NCBI RefSeq assembly: GCF_000250655.1
Contig: NC_016935.1
Location: forward strand, 4,110,001-4,174,000
DNA length: 64,000 nucleotides
Reading direction: 5' to 3'
Source of the DNA: Paenibacillus mucilaginosus 3016
Lineage (GTDB): Bacteria; Bacillota; Bacilli; Paenibacillales; NBRC-103111
The translations under genes were made by a program, and so were the position numbers. Below are positions 17,843 through 24,666 of the stretch, piece by piece. The notes below the pieces were generated by a model that saw nothing but the letters and a program-made list of their open reading frames with translations, did no database searches and was not told the origin of the DNA. Position 1 is the stretch's first letter. Every line of letters begins with the position of its first letter.

Positions 17843-18682
17843 TTAAGGAGAAGGAGATTCGCTTATCAGGTCGTTTAATAAATTAGCGAGCGGCGCCTCC
17901 GTCTCCGCCATTACTGCTCTCTCCTTGAATAACCCAATGTCTTTGACGACAATCCAGCTGTTCGGGAGACCTTGCAACGTAATTTGCTCGGCATTAATCG
18001 CAATTAACTTGCCAAAATTTTGATACACCGGAGCGGTAAACATCGTCCGAGAGAGCATTTCCATCATTTCCGAAGGATTGATTCCGTTTTTTTGCGCCAT
18101 TCTGCACGCCTCCATCATGGCTTCCATGGCCGTAAAGCTAATGAAGTTGCCACAAATCTTGACGATTAAGGCTGAGCCGATCCTTTCACCGAAATCAAAA
18201 ATTCCTTGCCCCATCGCATCCAGAAGCGGCAATGCTCGTTTCTTAGCCTCCTTCGATCCCGCGATGCAGATCCATAGTTTTCGCGCGGTAGCCGCTTCGG
18301 GAGGACCAAAAACCGGCGCTTCAACATAATGACTCCCATATTCGTCATGAAAATCGGCGAGCTGCCGAGAGGTGGCGGGCGAAACGGTACTCATCGAGAG
18401 ATGGAGTCCTCCACGTCCAAGCCGTTCCATAAATCCTTCGCTCCGCACAATATCTTCGAGCGCGGAATCGTCGGTCACCATAGTAATGACGATATTTCCC
18501 TTTGTAGCGGCTTCGCTCGGCCTGGAGACGGATTCGGCCCCGAGCGCGACCAGAGGCTCAGCTCTGCCTGCTGTTCGATTGTATACTCTAAGCGTGTAAC
18601 CGGCTTTGATCAGATTAAGAGCCATAGCTTGCCCCATATTCCCCACTCCAATAAATCCAATAGGTGTTGTCACAGCCTTCAC
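17843..18682 (-). CDS. NAD(P)-dependent oxidoreductase, 3-hydroxyisobutyrate dehydrogenase family
   Basis: A 279-residue beta-hydroxyacid dehydrogenase. The N-terminal Rossmann domain has GFIGVGNMGQAMALNL, the substrate motif lies around LHLSMSTVSP, and the catalytic Lys/Asn pair appears in ALIVKICGNF. Relatives oxidise 3-hydroxyisobutyrate, tartronate semialdehyde or succinic semialdehyde. The C-terminus ends early (NDLISESPSP) and lacks the last ~20-25 residues usual in the family, so the 3' end was probably replaced. It overlaps the upstream merR-type gene by four bases (ATGA) and should be controlled by it. Confidence 0.82.
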   Translation of the reverse strand: MKAVTTPIGFIGVGNMGQAMALNLIKAGYTLRVYNRTAGRAEPLVALGAESVSRPSEAATKGNIVITMVTDDSALEDIVRSEGFMERLGRGGLHLSMSTVSPATSRQLADFHDEYGSHYVEAPVFGPPEAATARKLWICIAGSKEAKKRALPLLDAMGQGIFDFGERIGSALIVKICGNFISFTAMEAMMEACRMAQKNGINPSEMMEMLSRTMFTAPVYQNFGKLIAINAEQITLQGLPNSWIVVKDIGLFKERAVMAETEAPLANLLNDLISESPSP

Positions 18683-19050
18683 TTCCTTTTTTCGTTTTGA
18701 ATTTCCGCATATTTGGCCAGTTTTAGATTGACCGCTTCAAACGCTCTATCGAGCTCCCATTGCCTTTCTTGAAGCTTCTGCTTGTGCTTTTCCAATAAAT
18801 CCTGTCTTTGCGGAATGGTCGAATCGCCCTGGACGGCCAACTCAACGAATTGTTCCAATTCGGCAACGGTCATGCCGGTCGCGCGAAACCATATCATCAG
18901 GTTGATCCATTCCATGTCCCTCTCTTCAAAAATCCGATTTCCGTAAGGGTCGCGTTGAAGAAATGGCAGCAACCCTTTCCTTTCATAAAATCGGATGGTA
19001 TGAGGAGGAATCCCCAGCCTTTCCGAAGCCTCTTTAATGGATAAACTCAC
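18679..19050 (-). CDS. MerR family transcriptional regulator
   Basis: A 123-residue regulator. The N-terminal winged helix-turn-helix reads SIKEASERLGIPPHTIRFYE with the family ERKGLLPF wing, followed by a helical dimerisation region rich in Glu/Lys. There is no cysteine-rich metal site, so an organic effector such as an aldehyde is more likely. It is the first gene of an operon with the downstream oxidoreductase (ATGA overlap) and is preceded by a MerR-type promoter with a 19-base spacer. Confidence 0.87.
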   Translation of the reverse strand: MSLSIKEASERLGIPPHTIRFYERKGLLPFLQRDPYGNRIFEERDMEWINLMIWFRATGMTVAELEQFVELAVQGDSTIPQRQDLLEKHKQKLQERQWELDRAFEAVNLKLAKYAEIQNEKRK

Positions 19051-19127
19051 CTTGAGACCTCCATTTCCGGTAAGATAATATATTCCGATTTACATGACTC
19101 CCACCAATTAGGGAGAATTTTAAATTC

Positions 19128-19158
19128 ATTGTACACCTTAAACTTAAGTTTAAGGCAA
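19128..19158 (-). promoter_or_regulatory. MerR-type promoter with palindromic operator
   Basis: On the minus strand, -35 TTGCCT (19158-19153) and -10 TACAAT (19133-19128) are separated by 19 bases, the overlong spacer typical of MerR-activated promoters. A perfect 20-bp palindrome, CCTTAAACTTAAGTTTAAGG (19136-19155), covers the spacer. It should bind the adjacent MerR regulator and drive the two-gene operon. Confidence 0.8.
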
Positions 19159-19243
19159 CAGCTTCTTGGAAGTGGTTGATGTGCTTTGGAACGTCAAACA
19201 GCCCCCACCTTGTTATTAAGATGAGGGCCAGTATTAGTTACAA

Positions 19244-19435
19244 TCAGGATTTAAATACGCGGCAGGTCAGCGGCAACGATGGCGACCACGGCAGCAGCCT
19301 TTCCAATGATTCAGGATCTTTCGGATCGGTAAGTTGCGGGAGTTGCTCAAACAAATACATCAAGTACTTGAACGGGTTTAACCCGTTTTCTTTTGCCGTC
19401 TCGATGATACTGTAGCCAATGCGCTGCTTCGTCAT
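19244..19435 (-). pseudogene. IS66 transposase C-terminal remnant
   Basis: The frame ends in IETAKENGLNPFKYLMYLFE and LERLLPWSPSLP, which is the conserved C-terminal element of IS66-family (TnpC) transposases. Only about 60 residues remain. It directly abuts an IS110-type fragment on the right, so one insertion probably cut the other. Confidence 0.8.
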
Positions 19436-19444
19436 GCTGGTCTC

Positions 19445-19729
19445 AACCTGGCAGAAGCAAGTTCGGGCAAGTGGACCGGACAGATGAAGATTAGCAAGCG
19501 TGGACGATCTCGACTTCGTCGGTTCATCTTCTTGATGACCATGAGTTTAGTCGCAAATAACCCTGAATTTAAGGCCATACATGCGCACAATGTACAGGTG
19601 AAAAAGATGAAGAAAATGAGGTCTCTTATGAAACTATGCGGTAAATTAGCTCGAGTTCTCGTTGGTATGGCCCGAAGCCGGGAAGCTTACAATCCCCACA
19701 AAACGATACCATTTCAACTAGCTGCTTAA
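19445..19729 (+). pseudogene. IS110-family transposase C-terminal remnant
   Basis: The frame from about 19448 reads LAEASSGKWTGQMKISKRGR and then LVANNPEFKAIH and KLCGKLARVLVGMARS, the end of the Transposase_20 region of IS110-family recombinases. The N-terminal catalytic DEDD part is missing. The next ~370 bases (19730-20105) hold no gene and look like the 3' tail of the same element. Repeat copy 6 begins about 20 bases later. Confidence 0.75.
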
Positions 19730-20127
19730 TCAATATATAACCGTTTCGTCGTACCAATTTTGGCTTATTCGCGGGATTTCAAAAGAAAGCACGGAGTACC
19801 GGATGCATTAAACCAAAGGGCACTGACCCGTACCGATAGCAAGACCGGACTCCACCCCTTGGACAGGCGTAAGGAAGGAATGAGAGGGCATCGACCCGTT
19901 GAGACATGGGAGTGAAAACCTCCAGGGGCGGCGTGGAGCATACGTGCAGTATATGGAAGATATGGGGTTGCGATATTCCCCTCTATTTCCTCACGCCTTC
20001 ATGTTGTCTCGGTCTTCAACCGTGGTCCTCAAACTATCTTTCCGTATTTCTGTCAAAGGTGGAATCCTGCGAATAAGCGAGCATTCGTGAGAAAACTAAA
20101 TCGTATCGAGGGAGCTTAATGACAAAA

Positions 20128-20188
20128 GGAGCAGCTGCCGCGCGGCTATCTGCTCCCTGGTTATTGAGCTATCGTTCCCATATAGCTT
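20128..20188 (-). repeat. Cassette-associated repeat, copy 6
   Basis: The hairpin GGAGCAG (20128-20134) / CTGCTCC (20150-20156), the linker CTGGTTATTG, and the dyad AGCTATCG-TTCCC-ATATAGCT at 20167-20187. It begins only about 10 bases after the stop of the 85-residue gene (minus strand). Its hairpin differs from copy 5 at only a few bases. On the minus strand the stem is followed by TTTTGT. Confidence 0.8.
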
Positions 20189-20196
20189 AATCGTGA

Positions 20197-20454
20197 CTAC
20201 TGAATACAAATCACATCACCATTCAAATTCAACATTTCCCATAGTTCTATCTCATCTTGATCTGAGCATCCAACTACGATGTCATAATGGTCCTTATTTT
20301 TCCTGATCTCCGTTATACAGCCGTTTACTTGTAGGGAATTATTCAGGGGCACATGAACATACATTCCCTTACTTAATTGTCCCTCCAGCAGAATTCCTTT
20401 GATGATAAAAGCTTGTTCTGTCCTCAACGTTTGCGCTACTTGAAACTGTGACAT
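20197..20454 (-). CDS. Small beta-barrel-like hypothetical protein (85 aa)
   Basis: An 85-residue protein starting at 20454 behind a GAGGTGG ribosome binding site. Its pattern (FIIKGILLEGQLSKGMYVHV, later ITEIRKNKDHYDIVVG) resembles the domain-2 beta-barrel of translation GTPases, where a short ligand strand is followed by a G-x-L-x-x-G-M turn. No GTPase domain is present. Function unknown. It is flanked by repeat copies 6 and 7 and packed like a gene cassette. Confidence 0.7.
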   Translation of the reverse strand: MSQFQVAQTLRTEQAFIIKGILLEGQLSKGMYVHVPLNNSLQVNGCITEIRKNKDHYDIVVGCSDQDEIELWEMLNLNGDVICIQ

Positions 20455-20486
20455 ATTCCACCTCAATCTTACATCATAGAAACTGA

Positions 20487-20559
20487 GCGTGAAACTGCCC
20501 AGTGCCGGCAGCTTCGTCCAGGATTGCTTGAGTGAACTAACGTTCCTCGTTAGTTCACT
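20487..20559 (-). repeat. Cassette-associated repeat, copy 7
   Basis: A perfect dyad with 12-base arms, AGTGAACTAACG (20531-20542) and CGTTAGTTCACT (20548-20559), with loop TTCCT. To its left lies GCCGGCAGCTTCGTCC, matching part of copy 3. The stop codon of the fragment at 20555-20653 is formed within the right arm. Confidence 0.75.
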
Positions 20560-20653
20560 CATACTCCTGCATTGGATTGTCTCGCAACACCTGATAAGCG
20601 CAGGCAAGCCAGTCAGTCCAACTCAAAAATTGGGAGTCGTGCTTACCATTATT
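20555..20653 (-). pseudogene. C-terminal gene fragment ending inside repeat copy 7
   Basis: About 32 residues in one frame, including SWTDWLACAYQVLRDNPMQE, end with a TGA at 20557-20555 that belongs to the repeat arm. There is no start codon and the frame is closed upstream. It looks like the tail of a lost cassette gene. I do not recognise the family. Confidence 0.4.
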
Positions 20654-20678
20654 TTATCATAGTGGTATATCTTCCGAA

Positions 20679-21425
20679 CTAAATTTGTGCAGCTCCGCCA
20701 TCCACAAACAATTCGGTTCCTGTGATATAACTACTTTCGTTGGAAGCTAGGAACATAACTGCTTTTGCAATTTCTTCAGATGTCCCCAATCTACCTAACG
20801 GCGTTGTAGACTTGGCATACTCCATTGCATTATCGAGCTCAGCTCCAAATAATTCATCATAAGCTGGTGTAATAATCGTTCCAGGGCTAACCACATTAAC
20901 ACGAATTTGAGTTCCCTTTAAATCAAGAATCCAGTTGCGAATTAGTTGTCTGATTGCCGCTTTTGTAGCGCTGTAGATACTGAATGCCGGCATTCCCATT
21001 GAACCTGCCATAGACCCAGTCAGGATAATCGAACCTACATTGTTCGGAAACAAGGGTAATGCCTTTTGAACTGTGAATATCGTTCCTTTTACATTAACAT
21101 CGAAGGTTTTGTAATAATGCTCCTCCGTAATTTCACCCAACGGAAGAAATGACCCCATTCCAGCATTAGCAAAAAGAATGTCCAAATGACCTTTCTCTTG
21201 CTTCACTGCTTTATACAGCCGGTCCAAATCCGCCAGATTGGAAACGTCGCCTTGAATACCAGTTACATTATCTCCAATCAGCTTCACAGCCGCATCAAGC
21301 TCACTTTGTCTGCGCCCCGTGATATAAACATGCGCCCCTTCTTTAGCAAACTGCTGTGCCGTTACAAGCCCGATACCGCTAGTGCCTCCTGTAACAACTG
21401 CCACTTTCCCATTAAACTTTCCCAT
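20679..21425 (-). CDS. SDR family oxidoreductase
   Basis: A 248-residue classical short-chain dehydrogenase/reductase. The cofactor motif is TGGTSGIG near residues 12-19, NAGMG at about 88-92, the catalytic Ser in TGSMAGSMG, the active-site YSATK tetrad near residue 152, and the C-terminal GTELFVDGG. Arg in ITGRRQSE suggests NADPH preference. It is divergent from an HxlR-type regulator gene, which probably controls it. The substrate is unknown. Confidence 0.9.
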   Translation of the reverse strand: MGKFNGKVAVVTGGTSGIGLVTAQQFAKEGAHVYITGRRQSELDAAVKLIGDNVTGIQGDVSNLADLDRLYKAVKQEKGHLDILFANAGMGSFLPLGEITEEHYYKTFDVNVKGTIFTVQKALPLFPNNVGSIILTGSMAGSMGMPAFSIYSATKAAIRQLIRNWILDLKGTQIRVNVVSPGTIITPAYDELFGAELDNAMEYAKSTTPLGRLGTSEEIAKAVMFLASNESSYITGTELFVDGGAAQI

Positions 21426-21606
21426 GTTATGACTCTCCTTTTAAAGGTGCTTTAAGTATGTCTGTCCGTCGTTTTGTCATCAAACAACTGTTCAGTACAT
21501 CTCATAAATGATATTATGTAATAAAAGTAACCATAATAATAGTACCCACTTTTTTGTTATATAGTAACTAAAAAGTAATAATTGTAATTGAAGGGAGATA
21601 TACAAC
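21426..21606 (+). promoter_or_regulatory. Divergent control region between the SDR and HxlR genes
   Basis: The 181-base intergenic region is AT-rich. Near 21565-21580 it holds closely spaced AGTAACT and AAGTAAT motifs, and a further AAGTAACC at about 21528. These repeats are candidates for HxlR operator half-sites serving both directions. No individual promoter can be fixed with confidence. Confidence 0.35.
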
Positions 21607-21957
21607 ATGAAAGTTTATTATTGTAACCTTGAAGTTACCATGGAGGTAATTGGGGGGAAATGGAAAGGGCTAGTTCTATACTATTTGATAAAAGGTCCGA
21701 AACGAACGAGCGAATTAAAGCAACTTGTGCATGGTATCACTCAAAAAATGCTTATCCAAACTCTCAGAGAATTGGAAGCTGATGGACTTGTTAGCAGGAA
21801 AATGTTCAATCAGGTCCCTCCGAGGGTCGAATATTCGACCACAGAGCTTGGGCAATCGCTTGAGCCGATTCTAAGAGCGCTTTGTCAATGGGGTGACGGT
21901 TATGCGGATAAAACATTCGCTGAAGGAGAGTTTCAAATTCTTAATAATGAATTTTGA
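21607..21957 (+). CDS. HxlR family helix-turn-helix regulator
   Basis: A 116-residue winged-helix regulator. The conserved HxlR start MEVIGGKWKGLVLYYL lies near residues 12-27, then RTSELKQLVHGITQKMLIQT, LRELEADGLVSRKMF and PPRVEYSTTELGQSL. A Cys at position 6 is where redox-sensing relatives such as HypR and YodB carry their reactive cysteine, so thiol or aldehyde sensing is plausible. The ATG follows AAGGGAGA. It is divergent from the SDR gene. Confidence 0.88.
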   Translation: MKVYYCNLEVTMEVIGGKWKGLVLYYLIKGPKRTSELKQLVHGITQKMLIQTLRELEADGLVSRKMFNQVPPRVEYSTTELGQSLEPILRALCQWGDGYADKTFAEGEFQILNNEF

Positions 21958-21974
21958 TTATCCAACTAATTCAG

Positions 21975-22240
21975 GATAGGTTATTGTTTTTGACAAAACA
22001 CAACACTGAGTTAGTCGGTTGAACCGATAGCAGAATTCATCCAGATACGCTTGCAAATGCTTCGAGTCAAGACCGTGAAACGTGCCACCAATAAAGGCTT
22101 TAGCCTTGGAGATGACCGTATGAAGCCACTTGAGATGATCCGCGTTTTCTACAGGGTTAAACAGCTTGGCTTCATGCTGTTATCCTTGTTTAGCCAGAGC
22201 CTGGTAAGACCGGTACTTGTCGCTATTTATTAAGTAATCT
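21975..22240 (-). pseudogene. IS1595-family (ISXO2-like) transposase remnant
   Basis: Reading the minus strand gives INSDKYRSYQALAKQG, a stop codon, then ADHLKWLHTVISKAKAFIGG and LQAYLDEFCYRFNRL. This is the C-terminal DDE region of IS1595-type transposases, with an internal nonsense codon and no N-terminal part. The adjacent IS110 element lies to its right. Confidence 0.75.
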
Positions 22241-22257
22241 GCCCTTTAGCCATCCAT

Positions 22258-22499
22258 GCCGCGCGAACGCGGCACCACGGAATCATGAAAATTTATACTT
22301 CCTGCCTTATACTATTCTTACGGCTGGTGAGGAAGGTCGATAAGCTATGGTGTTGCGAACCCAACCTTTAGTCTGACTCCGACGACCATGGTGCACCACG
22401 GAATGTCGCTCCCTTTGGGGAAGCACGCAGGGTAGATTAACCCTTTTGCTGGTTGTTGCGCCAGTCCTCAATTCAATTTGCCGAAGAAAGGTGAGTATC
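22258..22499 (+). other. 5' non-coding region of an IS110 element (possible bridge RNA)
   Basis: IS110-family elements are known to carry a structured bridge RNA in the non-coding region next to the recombinase gene. Here about 240 bases precede the transposase start. They contain a hairpin, GCCGCG-CGAA-CGCGGC (22258-22273), and a 12-base direct repeat, GCACCACGGAAT, at 22272-22283 and 22393-22404. The exact element end was not found, so the RNA call is inference. Confidence 0.4.
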
Positions 22500-23723
22500 A
22501 TGGAAGTTCTTATTGAACGAGCTTGCGGGTTGGATGTTCATAAGAAGTCCATCACAGCCTGCATCGTTACTCCTGAAGGAAAGGAGATCAAGACATTCCG
22601 TACCCATACAGTCTTTCTTCTTGAACTTATCGATTGGATCAAGGAACACCGCTGCACCCACGTGGCCATGGAGAGCACCGGCGTTTTTTGGAAGCCAATC
22701 GTCAACCTGCTTGAAGCGGAACAGATTGAATTTCTGGTTGTGAATGCACAGCATATGAAAGCCGTTCCCGGCCGCAAGACAGACGTGAAAGATGCGGAAT
22801 GGATCGCCGATTTATTACGGCACGGCCTGCTTAAAGCGAGCTTTATTCCGGACCGAAACCAACGTGAATTGCGAGAGCTGGTTCGCTACCGCCGAAGCTT
22901 AATCCAGGAGCGTGCCCGTGAACACAACCGGATTCAGAAGGTTCTGGAAGGGGCTAACATTAAGCTGGCTTCTGTCGTTTCTGACATTATGGGCGTCTCG
23001 AGCCGGGACATGCTGGAGGCCATGGTGAATGGGGAGACGGATCCGGAGAAGCTGGCAGGCTTCGCACGCCGAACCATGAAGAAAAAGAAAGAAGAACTAG
23101 AGCTTGCGCTGCGGGGGAACATGACTGCACACCAGCGTCTCATCCTCAAAAGCATGCTGACGCATATCGACTTCCTAAATGAACAGATTTCCGAACTGGA
23201 TATGGAGGTAGCCAAACGGCTCGACCCTTTTCAGCAAGATCTGGATCGCCTGGATACCATTCCAGGGGTCGCCAGACGGACCGCTGAGCAAATCCTGGCT
23301 GAAATCGGCACCGATATCGCCTCCCGTTTCCCGAGTGCACCACACCTCTGCTCGTGGATCGGCCTTGTGCCGGGGCATAATGAGAGTGCAGGTAAGCGCA
23401 AACCCTCCAAAACCCGAAAAGGCAACAAGTACCTCCGCTCTGCCCTCATTGAAGCTTCCCATTCCATTCGAGGATCGAACAACTACCTCGGTGCTCAGTA
23501 TAGACGCATTGCAGCCCGTAAAGGCGGACATAGAGCAGCTGTTGCAGTTGCTCACTCCATCATGACTATTGCATACCATCTGATAACACGCCAGGAAGAT
23601 TACACGGATTTAGGCTCTGATTACTTTGAGAAGCGAAAGCAAGACGCCATTGTCAGACAGACGGTTCGAAAGTTAGAAAACTTAGGATACTCTGTTACTT
23701 TGGCCACTACCGAAGTATCTTAG
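22500..23723 (+). CDS. IS110-family transposase (complete)
   Basis: A 407-residue DEDD recombinase. The N-terminal RuvC-like domain starts GLDVHKKSITACIV with the first catalytic Asp, continues with HVAMESTGVFWKP, and includes NAQHMKAVPGRKTDVKDAEW. The C-terminal Transposase_20 domain has LDTIPGVARRTAEQILAEIG and CSWIGLVPG with the conserved serine region SAGKRKPSKTRKGNKYLR. Length and motifs are intact, so it may be active. The start at 22500 follows AAAGGTGAG. A hairpin just after the stop (23768-23815 region) could be the element's terminator or end. Repeat copy 8 lies about 120 bases to the right. Confidence 0.9.
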   Translation: MEVLIERACGLDVHKKSITACIVTPEGKEIKTFRTHTVFLLELIDWIKEHRCTHVAMESTGVFWKPIVNLLEAEQIEFLVVNAQHMKAVPGRKTDVKDAEWIADLLRHGLLKASFIPDRNQRELRELVRYRRSLIQERAREHNRIQKVLEGANIKLASVVSDIMGVSSRDMLEAMVNGETDPEKLAGFARRTMKKKKEELELALRGNMTAHQRLILKSMLTHIDFLNEQISELDMEVAKRLDPFQQDLDRLDTIPGVARRTAEQILAEIGTDIASRFPSAPHLCSWIGLVPGHNESAGKRKPSKTRKGNKYLRSALIEASHSIRGSNNYLGAQYRRIAARKGGHRAAVAVAHSIMTIAYHLITRQEDYTDLGSDYFEKRKQDAIVRQTVRKLENLGYSVTLATTEVS

Positions 23724-23839
23724 TTCTGAAATAACATCATTACTTGGAGGAAGACGCAGCTTTTAAAAAATTGAAGCAGCTGCGCCTAGTTTCGTGCTGC
23801 CTTTTTAGGCTATACGCTATGAGTTATTTTCAGGGTAGC

Positions 23840-23911
23840 TGAGAAGGCCACCGTTTCGTGCCGGTAGCCTTCCCATGGTGTATTCATTGAACTTTCGTAT
23901 CCGATAGCTTA
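23840..23911 (-). repeat. Cassette-associated repeat, copy 8
   Basis: A GC-rich hairpin at 23843-23872 (GAAGGC...GCCTTC with inner CCG/CGG pairing), then a dyad with AACTTTCG and CGATAGCTT at 23890-23910. It starts 8 bases after the stop of the 82-residue gene on the minus strand. Confidence 0.65.
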
Positions 23912-23918
23912 AGAAAGT

Positions 23919-24167
23919 CTAGCCTAAATAAACCATGTCACCGTTTTCTCTCTTAGCTCGAATTGTGATTTTACCTAAAGATTGTTGTGGATTTGAATAT
24001 CCATTTTCAACCTCATCAAATAACTTGGTTAATAATGACTCAAGCTCACCTATTGTTGTTTCTTTTGGTAGTTTGTAGACGCGGGCGAATTCCGTACTCT
24101 GATAAGCATCTTCTGTACCTTGAACCTCCACTTTCCCAAATGCCCTCACTTCAAGTTCAATCTTCAT
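23919..24167 (-). CDS. Small hypothetical protein (82 aa)
   Basis: An 82-residue protein preceded by TTGGAGGTGA, a strong ribosome binding site. Secondary-structure pattern suggests beta-strand/helix alternation (KIELEVRAFGKVEVQ, then TIGELESLLTKLFDEVENG, then KITIRAKRENGDMVYL). No family recognised. It lies between repeat copies 8 and 9 in the cassette orientation. Confidence 0.65.
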   Translation of the reverse strand: MKIELEVRAFGKVEVQGTEDAYQSTEFARVYKLPKETTIGELESLLTKLFDEVENGYSNPQQSLGKITIRAKRENGDMVYLG

Positions 24168-24232
24168 GAAATCACCTCCAAAGTCATTTTACAAATTATA
24201 GGAATCTAAATCAAAGATTAGGGCTACTTTAT

Positions 24233-24273
24233 AACGCTATCGTCCATTGTCGTAATCTGCCAGTTAGTTGAAC
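24233..24273 (-). repeat. Cassette-associated repeat, copy 9 (half-site type)
   Basis: Contains ACGCTATCG and, 10 bases on, CGTAATCTGCCAGTTAGTTG. The second part matches the left half-site of copy 3 (CGTTATTCTGCCCGTTA). No GC-rich hairpin is seen between them. It lies just upstream of the 82-residue gene, where the previous cassette's site would be. Confidence 0.5.
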
Positions 24274-24301
24274 GACCACCCGAGAATTTTAAGCTATAAT
24301 G

Positions 24302-24440
24302 CAATGAATACATGTTCTTGTCATTTACGGCTAAGGATGTATGTTCTTGTCATGCACTTTTGACAAGAACATACATCCTTAAAAAGAAAAAACCGCAACT
24401 TATGCGGCCCTTAATGAATATATGTTCTTGTCCTCCGACA
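24302..24440. repeat. Block of ATGTTCTTGTC repeats with a perfect 20-bp inverted repeat
   Basis: The 11-mer ATGTTCTTGTC occurs at about 24311, 24341 and 24422 and inverted at about 24361. Two of the copies extend to TGAATACATGTTCT and TGAATATATGTTCT, resembling the Bacillus LexA box (GAAC-N4-GTTC) with one core mismatch. The middle copies form a perfect stem with 20-base arms (24333-24352 and 24361-24380) and an 8-base loop. Nothing obviously expressed lies beside it. Confidence 0.6.
24381..24407 (-). terminator. Intrinsic terminator (minus strand)
   Basis: On the minus strand the stem CCGCA-TAAGT-TGCGG is followed by TTTTTTCTTTTT. It lies downstream of the glycosidase-like gene at 24663 and its truncated follower. 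Confidence 0.7.
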
Positions 24441-24549
24441 TTTAGTGTCATACACTCCCTCGTAAAATGCTCGCTATCGATCGATTCCGGTTCAGCAGCC
24501 CGCTCGGCGACATCGCCGAGCGTGTTCTTCCATCGGTATCGATTCGGAG

Positions 24550-24666
24550 TCATCCGCAAGTAGCCTCGCTTCGTATTTCGTCAATTGGTCCGATGCGGCC
24601 GAACAGGTCGCCCATCTCCGCTCTGCGGTCTTTCGTATTTATGGCCAAAGTCTCTTGCAAGCTCAT
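24550..24666 (-). pseudogene. Stub of a GH51 alpha-L-arabinofuranosidase-like gene
   Basis: The ATG at 24666 overlaps the stop of the preceding gene as ATGA. The first 22 residues (LAINTKDRRAEMGDLFG) look like the start of GH51 arabinofuranosidases, which continue with a G-(I/L)-F-F-E-D motif. Here the homology breaks after GDLFG and an unrelated 15-residue tail follows to a stop. It is probably a gene cut off by a deletion or insertion. Confidence 0.45.

Noticed and set aside
22005-22035. Apparent extra cassette repeat (GTTAGTCGGTTGAACCGATAGC)
   Set aside because: The minus strand translates as the C-terminus of an IS1595 transposase (YRFNRL), so the resemblance to the dyad is coincidental.
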